A stretch of DNA of 64,000 nt from Campylorhamphus procurvoides (Eukaryota > Chordata > Aves > Passeriformes > Dendrocolaptidae): the NCBI GenBank assembly GCA_013396655.1, contig WBMV01006289.1, positions 3,642,342-3,706,341 on the forward strand, written 5' to 3'. This document shows, piece by piece, positions 37,382 to 47,842 of the stretch. Under the pieces are notes generated by a model, which made no database searches, was not told the DNA's origin, and was given only the letters and a program-made list of their open reading frames with translations. Positions within the stretch are counted from its first letter, which is position 1; every line of letters starts with the position of its first letter. The position numbers were made by a program, and so were the translations under genes.

Positions 37382-40300
37382 GTGGGAACAAATTTGCCAC
37401 GAGTGTTATTCCAGTTGACAGGTCTGCCTCTTGTGACATTAATAATGCTTCACAAATGTTGATATAAATCCAGATACAGCCAGAAGCAAGCCATAAACAG
37501 GATAGGGAACCATTGGCTGTGATGTTTTAGTATCCTCAGAGCTGATAGTAAGATTGCAGCTTTCACCTGTGAGTACCTTCTTCCTTATCCCAGAAACTTG
37601 TGCAACAAACAGGTTCCACATCTGCCTGTATATAATTAATCACATCAGACATTCCTGGGGCGAAATCAGCAAATCTGATTCAGAGTTTGATCCAAAATAC
37701 AGTATCTTTAAGAATTAAGTCTTTTCATGGACTTTGGTGGGCTCAGTCTCAGTGTGTTCAACCTGCTTCTCTAGCTACTTTTATGACTTGGGAGGTTCAC
37801 ATTTCTGGAGCAGTTTGAAATCAAAATACCAGCTTGGTCTTTCAGTCCTTATAGAGAAAAGGCACATGTTAAATTTCCACAAATAAGAATGTAGTTGGGA
37901 ATCTTTCGATATTTATGTGCAAATTAAGTTGGTTATAGGCCTTCTGCAAGCAAGGACAAATATTGGCTCCTCTTGGTGCTACAGAGAGCCTCTCTAGATT
38001 TTTGTTGGTGGTGAAGTGCTTATTCTAAGAAATTAATAAAGAACAGGGCAATATACAAGGTACACAGTGAAGAGGAATATGATTGGGTGTTTGCAGTACT
38101 GTGCCTGCGTAATGATGAGGTGCCTTTTGGAAGTGAAAGGGCGTTATCTTCCCTGAGTGTAGAATTCTGTTACTAAAATGCATCTTTTAACATCTGTGGC
38201 TCCTGATTTTGTTTTCTGATTTTTCATGATTAAGACAGTAAATGCCAGAAGATAATGTTTTAGCAGGAACTACTCTGCGTATTTTTTTCCCACAAAAGAT
38301 GTATGAAGGTCATAAGATTCCAAGGGAGATTTTGTGGACAAGAGAACTGCCTATACCTGTAACGGAAGGTGTATGTTACAGTACCATATAAGAAATTGAC
38401 ATTGTTTCTTTTTTCTGCTTGTTTGGTTTTGTTTGTTTGTTTGTTGGTTTTTTTTTTTTTGGTGCATGTTATTGCAAAGTCCTTGTTTCCCACTATGTGT
38501 GGCGTTGTCTCCTGACAGAGATAATTTTTTAGCTCCAAAGCCATTTGTCCCTCTGGACCAATAGTCAGACTCTGGTTCCTTAACCTTCTGCCCAGCTCCT
38601 GTCTCTCTACTGCTTCTCTGACTGGTCTCAGACTCTTTCCTCACTTAAGCCCCAGTGAAAATGGCTCTTCTTTCCTTTCTTACTATTCCTGACAGCTTTT
38701 GCTCCTGGAATCTGCATACAAACCCTTTCCTGAACCTGGCTCAGTCCCTTCTTTGACTTGCTAAATGTGTAGCCTCTATTATGGTAGTATATATCTCTAA
38801 GCAAAAGCATGATCTTTTCCATTAACAGTGAAATTTGGTATAAATCCTAGAGGAGTAATTCCTTATTTGATGTACTTGATGTCAGCATCATTTAGATCTG
38901 TGTACCAAAGAGGGATGTTGCTCCAAATCTCAGGACTCAAGATACTAAATGTATGGAAAGAATGTCCTCTAGACCTTGATCTTCCCAGGAAACCCTCATT
39001 TGCTTCCATCAGGGTATAGAGAAAATGAAATTAAATGGCTTAACATCTGCACTGTTTTTACTGAACTGTAGTTGCTGAGTTTAATGCAGCATTTGCACCT
39101 AACAGAATAAATCAGCTGTGCAGCTTGTTGAGCTTCTGATTATAATAAGATAGGACAATAACCTGTAAGACATGAAGCTGCATCTCCAGTCTGTGATAAG
39201 ACAGAGATAGAGGAAAAGGGAAAAAATAATTTAAAAAATCCCCTTATCCTTGAGGAAAATGGACCTCGTGGAGACCTTGAAAATCCATTTGACCGTTCTA
39301 TAGTAAAGCAAGAGAAGCAAACCTTAGTGAATCATTTTGGGCAAGATTTTTGATCACAACTATTACAGAATGCTGAAACTCCACAGCATAGAAACTTCTC
39401 TCCACTTTTGTGTCTGCCTTGATGGTAAATATTGAAATACTGTCCTCAGAACAAGGATTTTACATTTTGCATATATTTTAGTACATTTTTTTACATTACT
39501 AGCCTTAATATTTATGTTTTTCAGATGTGGGCAAGTTTCTTCTACTCTCTTGGATTCCAACTAAGTTCCCTCCAATCCTGGTTTACCTTCAGCAGCTCCT
39601 TATGTTTCCAGGAAACAGACTGTGCCAATTTGAAAAGGGTTTAGCCTCATTTGGAGTTGTCTACCAAACTATACCTTCCTCTGTTCGCCTAACAATCACT
39701 TCCCCCTTGACCGAAAGGAAAGAAGAATTTGGGACTTATTGCACATATTGTAGCATTAAATTGTCTTTTTCATGAAGACGGACTGTAAAAATTTCTTGAT
39801 TTTATATTATTAATTTCCTTTCTTTTTTTTTAAATGTAAATAGCCCCTCCAACAACATCAGTTGATGGATTCTCTTCATTTATATAACCTTGACTTTACC
39901 ACGTGCATTTATTCCAGAAAGGCCTGGCAAGCCCCAGGGTTCTCATTTTTCTTGTAATCTCCTTTCATTGGCATCTAAAGTGGCATTAAGCATACAGGTA
40001 TTTTGACCTTGAAGTCTTCTTGATAGAACAGATAGGGAAGACCCCTTAAATAATAAGAGGCAGTCCATAGTTCTATGGTTATAAAATAAGATCCCAGTTC
40101 TTTTCAAATGCTGTGGTGATTTTTCAATGTCTACATTTAGTGTCTCTTTGGAGACATGTTTCTTTTTCACCTCCTGAAAACACAGCTGAAGCCTAGAAGG
40201 TATTTTCTTCTTTTAAAATATGCACCCCATTTTAATTTCTGGAAATGCTATTTTTCTTTACCCTTTTGTTCTTCCAATAATTACCACTTCTCTTTTTCCT

Positions 40301-41220
40301 GTTACTTTTTTTTTTAATTTTTTCTTGACAAAATGCTTTGTGTTTCATACTATCATGTTCCCTTTTGACTAAAGATCCTGTAGATTTTTGGATATTCAGT
40401 ATTAGTCCTTAACTCTTCGGTGCACAGACTTCATAAATACTATATTAGCTTTCTCTTTAACAAAAAGACCCCAAATGTCCTATTTTTTATTAAGAATACA
40501 GTGATGAAAACTCATGTAATTTACTTTTGGTACAGTCTCTCATTAAGAGAAATGGAAAGCTGATTTTATAGTCTGAATCTGTACCTTGATAATATAATAG
40601 CATATGTCTCATTGACAGAACACAATAAAAGGTATTTCATTGATATGACACCCCAGTTTCATTTTAATAAGTAAAGAGTTCACAGTATTCCAGACAATTC
40701 ATTCCGTGATCAAAGTGTTGGCAGAGACCTTTAAAAAATGTTGCCTGCTGAACATATTCTCCTCCATTTCTCTATGGCACATAAAGCATTTAGGACTAAT
40801 TACCATTGTCACCTTTAGAAACCACGGCTTGGGAGACTGGAAAGAGAAAAATTCAGATGCTGCCATTAAAGCTGTGTGGCAATGACTTCTCTAGGGCCAG
40901 GGAGCAGCAGCGGGTCTGTGTCTCTTCAGGATGTCTCCACATCTTCCAGGAGAATGCCTTTAGCACAGCATGGCAGAAACCTCATCGTGGGACCTCACCA
41001 GGAGCAAGCTTAGCATCTCAGGTGCCTCTTCTGGGAGGGCTACAAGCTAGAAAGAACTGACTGCTTTTAAAAGGGACTGAAATTTCTGGGGGTTTTTTGT
41101 GCGTAGCAGATTGGATATACCTGACAAGAAGATACAGAAGGATGGAAGGTGCAAAATTGTATTTTAGATATTAGCTATGGTTTGTGAGCCATTTCTTTAA
41201 TGTAGTAAACTTTCCTTGAG
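37382..41220. other. AT-rich sequence with TTTG repeat, no gene
   Basis: No supported gene. Open frames reach 97 codons in overlapping minus-strand frames (38260-38822) around a simple repeat, so they are unconvincing. The stretch 40800-41060 is GC-richer, with an 84-codon open frame that shows no domain and no recognisable repeat family. Confidence 0.45.
38419..38462 (+). repeat. TTTG-rich simple repeat followed by poly(T)
   Basis: A run of TTTG units (gtttggttttgtttgtttgtttgttgg) passes directly into about 15 T at 38448-38460. On the minus strand it would read as poly(A) followed by CAAA units. It could be the tail of an old retroposed element, but no body was recognised next to it. Confidence 0.7.
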
Positions 41221-41284
41221 TGAACCTTCTCCTGATGCAAGCCCTTTGCCAGGTTATCGCTGAATGAGTTTATTAACCCTGGAG

Positions 41285-41345
41285 AAGTGATGACGGCACA
41301 GCTCAGTGGCCTATATAAGCTTCTTGTCCCTTAAATGCTAATGTA
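41285..41345 (+). promoter_or_regulatory. Candidate TATA-type core promoter
   Basis: A strong TATA box, TATATAAG, lies at 41312-41319. A half cyclic-AMP response element (TGACGGCA) lies about 20 bp upstream at 41291. A start would fall near 41340-41350. No convincing first exon or open frame follows: the 73-codon frame at 41392-41613 has no known domain. A worn LTR is an alternative explanation, since LTRs also carry TATA boxes. Confidence 0.2.
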
Positions 41346-43230
41346 GGAGAATTTTATATTCTCCCTCTGAGCTTCTCTTTATCACACTCAGTTGTTCATT
41401 CTTCACATTCTCAACTCCATTTTCATCCTATTTCTCACTGGAATTTCTCTCTGCTCTCTCACTGATCCTTCATTTGTAGTCTCTCCTAAGCAGAATAACA
41501 ATCAAGTGACATTCAATTTTGTACCAACCTTTTCAAAACAGAGTGTTCCAGGTGATTTGAAATTAAACAGCTTGAATATACTCTTTACAAATCTGTACAC
41601 AGATGTGTTGTAGATAAATCAAAATTAAAGTATTTGGGGAATTGTTTTTAAAATTGCAGCATACGTATGAAATTACAGGGATAGCCTTTGGCCTTGAAAA
41701 AACCTTCACTGGAATTAAAGCTGTACGGTGGACTAATCCTACCAGAAGATATCCTGCAGATAATAGAAAGTTTTAAATGTTGCAGAATATGGAATTTATT
41801 ATGATACATAGGACAAAACCACAGAGATTGGATCAGTGTCTCCAAACTACCCACCCATTCTTCTTCAGCAAATAACTTTTCATGTGGTTAAGTCCTTCAG
41901 TTCCGTTTCAAAGCATACTTCTAAGCACATGCTTATGTACTCTAACATAGATAACAGTGATTTATAGTGTGAATTAAGGTGTGGGCATGATCTCTTACCA
42001 CTGAAGTAATTAAAAATTAAATTGTTGAATTTAGCCATCACAAGAGTATTAATGTCTGAAAGCTGGGACCTCATTCATACCTGCAAATTCAGTTGGTCTT
42101 TCCCAGTAAAAAGTTTTAGGTGTATAAAACTTCATCTGGAATTCTAAAATATATTCTTAAAGTGTGCCCATGTCAAAATCAACTCCCAAACTCTTCTAGT
42201 GTGTCTAATAGTGCCCAGTGTGTCCATGGATTAGGAGTTATAGATACAATAATTCTGGCTTATTTCACTTGTATGCTGCTACATTGGTGAGCTAAAGGCC
42301 TCGATTCTGTGGTGCATGTAAGCAGACCAGGGCAAATCCTGGGAAATGCTTTATCCAGAGTCATCTTCTCTAGATGATTCTTTTGCATTAAAGCTACTTT
42401 CACACTAATGTCTTCAGAAATAAAGTTTTCAAACAGCCATTTGGATTATCATATGAAACAACTTGTGCAATTTTACTTTCTCATATGAGACTTAAATCTG
42501 TCTTGAAAGACATAGTTAATTTTTAATGATTTTTCTCCAGAACCAGGCAAACATTTAAAAACTCAAGCTGATATTAGCCCACGAATGAATGACATCAATT
42601 GAAATGTACCTTTTTTTTCTTCAAGGTGATTGATGTAATTTTGTATTAAAGTGACCTTTTTAGAAATGTTTTGACTGTAATGATTTCCTGTCCTTTTTGC
42701 TCAGCAATCAGAACAGCAGAACTGGCATAAGCTTGTTTCAGTTTCTTGATGTTAATGCTTGAAGGGAAGCAAGCTGCACTGTAGGCATGCCTGTAGGGTG
42801 GTGGCAGTGAGTACAGGTAAGTACCAGCACCAACGAGCCAAATGAAAATTTAAAGTCCTAACCTGAGAGGTTACTAAGAAAGAAAAGCTGGACCTCACAC
42901 AACTGAAAATGCAGTCAAGTTACTATCTTGAATTTGAGTATTTAAAATTTCTTAGCAAGAAGTTTTTTTCTCAAGTGTATTGCATTTTTGACCAATGTGT
43001 GGACTGATTTGTGTTTTATATAGGTAGACTGAGCTTCATTACATTGGAAGTCTGGCACGTTAAAAACCTCTGATTTATGCTTGTGAATGATGCCTATTAT
43101 ATAGTTATGGAAACATACTTGCACCTGTAAAATTGACTGAAAGCTCCTTATATGAAACCATCTTACTATGAGTGAGTAGAAGTAATAAGGATGACAGTCA
43201 TCTTTTGGAGGCTCTGGATGAATGTTGTAT
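41346..43230. other. AT-rich sequence, one ancient repeat trace, no gene
   Basis: There is no supported gene. The stretch 42294-42350 ('aggcctcgattctgtggtgc', 'atgtaagcagac') resembles part of an amniote repeat that begins 'aggccctgatcctgc', but the match is short. Other open frames (60-73 codons) look random. Confidence 0.45.
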
Positions 43231-43235
43231 CAAAG
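43231..43235. repeat. 5-bp target-site duplication, left copy
   Basis: CAAAG here is repeated exactly at 43890-43894 on the other side of the LTR. A 5-bp duplication fits integration by an ERVL-type (class III) retrovirus. Confidence 0.8.
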
Positions 43236-43889
43236 TGCGCTGGTTTAGAGGTAAACCGGCAAGAGAAACGGACCCACCACAAGAGAGATTTTAAGTCAGA
43301 GTTACAGTTTAATGAAAGATATTACCATAAATACACTGACACAAGAGAAAACTGCTTTCAACTCAACAAAACCCCAACAGTATAACCCAGTGTCCCAGGG
43401 CACAAGCCCAGAGGGGTTTGTTAGCCCTGGTGCTGAGACTCACGTGGTTCCCCCGAGTCCTAAGAAAAAGGAAGTGAAGAACCTGTTGGTGCAGATGATG
43501 GCTGTGGTCTGGTCAGGAGTGATGGCCGTAGTCCAGTCGAGAGTGGTGGTTTCCTCCTGTCGAAGTCCTGCTGCTCCTCTGGATCCAATGAGGAGTGTGT
43601 AAGCCCTTCTGAGCCCTGTTTATATACCCTCAGGGAGCACCCAGTCCCTCCCGCAGGGCGGGGACTCACACAATGGGTGATTAACTCTATGAGTCATGGG
43701 GTATTGGTGAACCGGTGATGGCCCATTAGCACCCACGCCCCCCCAGGCCGGGTGTGGAGGTGCTAACAGCTTCCTGGGCAGAAACTGCGAATGGTCCATT
43801 GTTCTTGGGGAATGAATAGAGGGTGTAGAATACACAGCTTTAATCACCCCCACACAGTGATAACTGGTCCCTCCTGCTGAACTAGGACA
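43236..43889 (-). mobile_element. Solo LTR of an ERVL-type endogenous retrovirus
   Basis: This 654-bp unit starts TG and ends CA, with CAAAG target duplications on both sides, so both edges are exact. Read on the minus strand, it has a TATA box (tatataaa, about 43619-43626) and an ATTAAA polyadenylation signal (43308-43313) about 310 bp later, giving a long R region. The U3 part begins tgtcctagttcagcagg. The matching duplications and absence of internal sequence show a solo LTR, left when two LTRs recombined and removed gag-pol-env. The open frames over it (96, 69 and 94 codons) are LTR sequence, not genes. I place it in ERVL from the 5-bp duplication. The exact subfamily is unknown. Confidence 0.85.
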
Positions 43890-43894
43890 CAAAG
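43890..43894. repeat. 5-bp target-site duplication, right copy
   Basis: CAAAG, identical to 43231-43235, directly follows the LTR edge. Confidence 0.8.
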
Positions 43895-46800
43895 ATATTT
43901 TCATTGAAAGGGAGTACAGTTAAATTTTACAGCATGAAAATTATTCTAAAAAGCATAAGTCAAAATATAATACCATTCAGGAAAACAGAGTTACCAAAAA
44001 AAAAATTCTATGCCCACTTGGAAAAAAAAATGGAATAGTCCCAAACTAAGGTGAGATAGATGCTTGCATTAGATCCCCCATGTGAATCCTCTGGTTTTAA
44101 AATGTGTTGGCAGTACTGCAGCCTTATTTTCATTTGAACACTGTTAAATATCATATCCATAAAGGCAGAATATTGAACAAGACAATCTCACCATGGCAGG
44201 CTTTATTTTTTCCTTCTTAATTAATTTTCTTAGTTTTCACTGTAGAGAGGAAAATAATCTTTAACATGTAAACCCCTGTTTATCACCTCCTGTTTGTAGA
44301 AGGAGATACAGCAACATTATTGCTGTGCTAGTCTTTCAACTGTGAAGTGCATTTTTTTTCATAATAACATGATTTTAATATTTTAGTAAATAAATTAGAA
44401 ATACAAAATATAACAGAATTAACATGATCTTTTTAAAAATAAGGTTGTAATTGCAAGCTCTCCTGCTACCAGAATTTATTTCATAGAACATATGGCTACT
44501 CTAATTAGGAGGAACACTGATTTTTTTAATCTGTTAAGCTCCATATAATACTCTAAGTTCTATTCACATACTACCAAACTAGTCAAATGTGCCTGCTTTT
44601 CTAGCTGATTTTTTACTCCTTTTCCAACCTCTCTTATTAAAGACTAAAATAAAAAAAAATAGCACCCAGTATTTAGCTTTGAAGCTAATGCTACACTTTC
44701 TTTTAATATTTTTCTCCCATTCTAACTCTTAAGTTTACTGTCTTGAAGTTTAGTGCTTCCATCTGTTTGACCTTTATCTTATATTTATGGCTGCTGCCTC
44801 CTATTTTTTAGGTCTATAGGATGATGCATTTATTACATCATTATTGCCAGGTCGTGTATTCTGAACATAATTTGAATAATACCATTAAGGATGTTCTGGT
44901 TATTGCATTAAAGTATAGGAGATAGTTTGGCTATTTAGAAAGCAATATTCTGCTGTTTTCTGTATTGCCTACATAGTAAGAAAGATCCAAAGAGCTTAAG
45001 TAGTCTAACAGCCTGGGAACTATATTTTAGAAGAAAAATAAGCCAGAGTTTACTCCAGAATTTTTCCTTGCTTTGCTAAATATATCTCCTAGAAGACCAA
45101 AAGCTTGCCAACTGTTAATCAGAATGAATACTTGGTGGCCAGATTATGTTTTGGTTTATTGTCTGTGCAGAATGGAAGATTATTAAGAGAACATTTTTGT
45201 CACATATGTCTGACTTTGGTTATCAATAAGATTATCAGTAAGATTTTGAACCCAGTCTTGTGTGGGTCATGGAACAGAAAGGGCATTCCAAATTATAATA
45301 AGCTAGGAAAGAAATTGGCGTAGATGTGTGCACAAGGCTTTAGGAAAAATGTGTGTCTCCTCAATTACCATTCTACGTTCACTGCTCTTCACTGCAGTGC
45401 CTGTGTTGCACACTGACCAGAAACCCTCTGCACTGCAGGTCCAAAGATGACATGACTACAGCCACAGCCCTGAGAGAAAAAGGCCTCAAAATGCCTCAGT
45501 TAGGAGATCTGGAATAACTTCTGTCATTTGTCTCTTAAAGCTGATCCTATGACACCTTGAGCAGCTGCTGCTCTTCTCTGAGGCTTTTGACTGTTCACAT
45601 AACTCCTGGTGTATTTTGCCTTTTACAGCTGGAAAGTGTTGGTGTCTCTGGGAATTGAGGTTAGATGCTACCCAGAAGTTCCCCTTGCCCTTCCTCAGGA
45701 AGCAATGGGTTCATCAACTAATAAGTCTTAATTTGTCTGTCTCCAGCCTGCTACCCTTCCATTAAATAGCACTTAGTGCACAAAGTCATCCTTCTGTTTT
45801 CAATGGGATTACTCATGGGAGAACCACTTTATATCGGAAAAGTGACAAATTCCCATCTAAATTACCCACAACCTGGTTGTTATGACATCAAAGTTTATTG
45901 TCTTGGATTTACCCACAACTTTGTTTTTCCAAATTGTGGCATAACTCAGGCTCAAGAGACAGATTAAAGAAAACCAAAAAAAAACAACAAAGGAGTAAAA
46001 ATTTTTCTTGTTTGCATTTTAACGTACTTTCTCTTATTAAAAAGCCCAAACCAAAACCCCAAGCAAATAAACCATGCTGACCTCACCCCTCTTCCTCCTC
46101 CCCCCACCCCCGAAAAAAAAAATTAGAAAGGTAATGGAAATTTCAGATTCTTGGTGCCTTTCTCTTATTATGTGAGACTGTTTGTGAAGCAAACCTACCT
46201 ACAGTACTCTTATGAATTCATATGCTGGGCATTCTTGTAATGATTTTTTTTGGTAACAAGTCCAGACTGTTCTCTTTGTATTTATTCTGTACGTTGGTTT
46301 ATCAATAAATCATTGAAATGATCTTAGTCATCTATTGCAAGGTGAAGAAGCTATTCTTTGTTTCTACTGTCAAATCTGCTTCTAAAGTTATCTGTTCTCA
46401 GGTATGTGAATATTTATACAGGTGGTATTTCCAAGGCATTTTTGACCCTAGATTCCTAATGAAGAATAATATTCCAATTTCATTAGTTAAAATTGTTTTC
46501 TTTTAATTTAGTATGTAACATGATCATTGCACGTATACTAATGCTTTGTTAACTCATTTGATCCCTAATAATGTAATCATATGCAAAAATTATAATTGAG
46601 CTATAAACATTGGTGAATTATAATTAAAAGCAGAAATTAGAAGGTGCTCTTAGGTGCTAATTGCCTTCTTAGATTGAAATCTGAAGATTCATCCAACATG
46701 TCTTTAAGCAAAGTCATGTAAGGTATAAATTTTGTGAAAGTATTGTTTAATTATGTCAGTAAAGAGGAAGGAGGCATTGAGCTGTATTAACAACACTGGA

Positions 46801-47395
46801 GCTGCCAATGTCCACAGTTAAAGATTTTCCCAATTATTGCATTACACATGGAGCAAGATATCACAGACTTAGCGTTCAAGTCCTGGATCTGACCATGTTC
46901 CTTTTTTATCACCTCAGGTTCTCAGAGGGAAAGGCCTGTAACAAACATTGCATTGTGATCTGTTGAAATGTGTCATACTTGGTCAGTTTTCTGGGAAATG
47001 TACCGAGGTCTACACAGGAATGGCATTTACGAAGTTCCAACATATTCACAAATGAGTGATTTTTTTCTTTTTAAAGGAAACAATTTACAAGGTCTTTCTA
47101 GTATGTTATCCATTCTCTGCAGCATCTTTCAACTCCATGCTCAGGGTCATCTTCAGAAGCTGAATTTGTGAGTAAGCATGAAACAGATTTGTCAAACTTC
47201 TGTCTACAAAGTACTTAACAACCTACTTGGTGAAAATTGGAGGAACAAAACAGATGCTTATAGCTAGAACTTTTATTAGATTTCAACTATGAATTTGTTT
47301 AAAAGGATATTATGTTGTTTAAATAAAGTAACTTATGAGACTCGGGAACTGTCCCATATGACCATATTTGAATATTTCAGAGGCTATATTTTGTA
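43895..47395. other. AT-rich sequence, no supported gene
   Basis: There is no supported gene. The stretch 45795-45830 ('caatgggattactcatggga') matches a core motif of an ancient amniote repeat, and 46850-46960 has a tRNA-like B box (gttcaagtcc, 46874-46883) that might be a MIR relic. A C-rich/A-rich switch (tcttcctcctccccccaccc then poly(A)) lies at 46090-46122. Open frames reach only 72 codons. Confidence 0.45.
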
Positions 47396-47756
47396 GTGTG
47401 TGTATATATATATAAAACTCAGCAAAATGCAATGGCTGAAATTGATGGCTCTGTAGCATCCCAGGGTTTGGTGTGTGAACTCCCTGTAAGGAGCCTTTGT
47501 TTCCATAGGCAACAGAGCTGCTGTGGCACTATGGATCAAACACATCTGGATTTACTTTATGCCTCTAAGGTAAACAGTTGCCTGCTGCACTACATAAATA
47601 CTGAAAGAAAAACTCTCTCTCAGTAAAAGACCTGACCAGCATGAACTGAGGGTGTAACTGGAGGCTGCTGAGGGGAGCCTGGCACAGGCAGCTCCTGGGA
47701 GAGTGCTACGTGTGCTGCCATTTTCACCTTTTCTGTGCTCTAACTTTTTTTGCTCT
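47396..47756. other. GC-moderate stretch before LTR fragment, identity unknown
   Basis: A (TA)n tract opens the stretch at 47402-47413. The following 340 bp are less AT-rich and include a 76-codon open frame (47396-47626) with no domain. It abuts the ERVL-type LTR start at 47757. It is probably host flank, because an LTR in this orientation would have flank, not internal sequence, on this side unless it is a 3' LTR. Confidence 0.3.
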
Positions 47757-47823
47757 TGTCCTAGTTCAGCAGGAGGGACCAGTTATCACTGTGTGTGGGT
47801 GATTAAAACTGTGTATTCTACAC
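47757..47823 (+). mobile_element. ERVL-type LTR fragment ending at an assembly N
   Basis: These 67 bp equal the first 67 bp of the solo LTR at 43236-43889 (opposite strand), with only two differences (65 of 67 identical). The edge at 47757 is the true LTR start (TG). Similarity stops at the N at 47824. The AT microsatellite right after the N does not match the LTR. Either the copy is truncated here, or the N stands for a collapsed gap that hides the rest of the element. Confidence 0.85.
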
Positions 47824-47824
47824 N
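47824..47824. other. Ambiguous base N, likely collapsed assembly gap
   Basis: This is the only N I saw in the window. It falls exactly where the LTR match ends and a (TA)n/(CATA)n stretch begins (47825-47842). A single-N gap at the border of a repeat usually marks a join whose true length is unknown. Confidence 0.75.
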
Positions 47825-47842
47825 GTATATATACATATATGT

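Noticed and set aside
43312..43904. Open frames of 69-96 codons on both strands
   Set aside because: They fall within the solo LTR, which is non-coding.
46088..46114. C-rich stretch as a G-quadruplex on the minus strand
   Set aside because: Only three clear runs of three or more G are present, and the rest are pairs, so a stable fold is doubtful.
46874..46883. tRNA-like B box gttcaagtcc as a tRNA gene
   Set aside because: No A box or cloverleaf could be drawn around it. At best it is a worn SINE.
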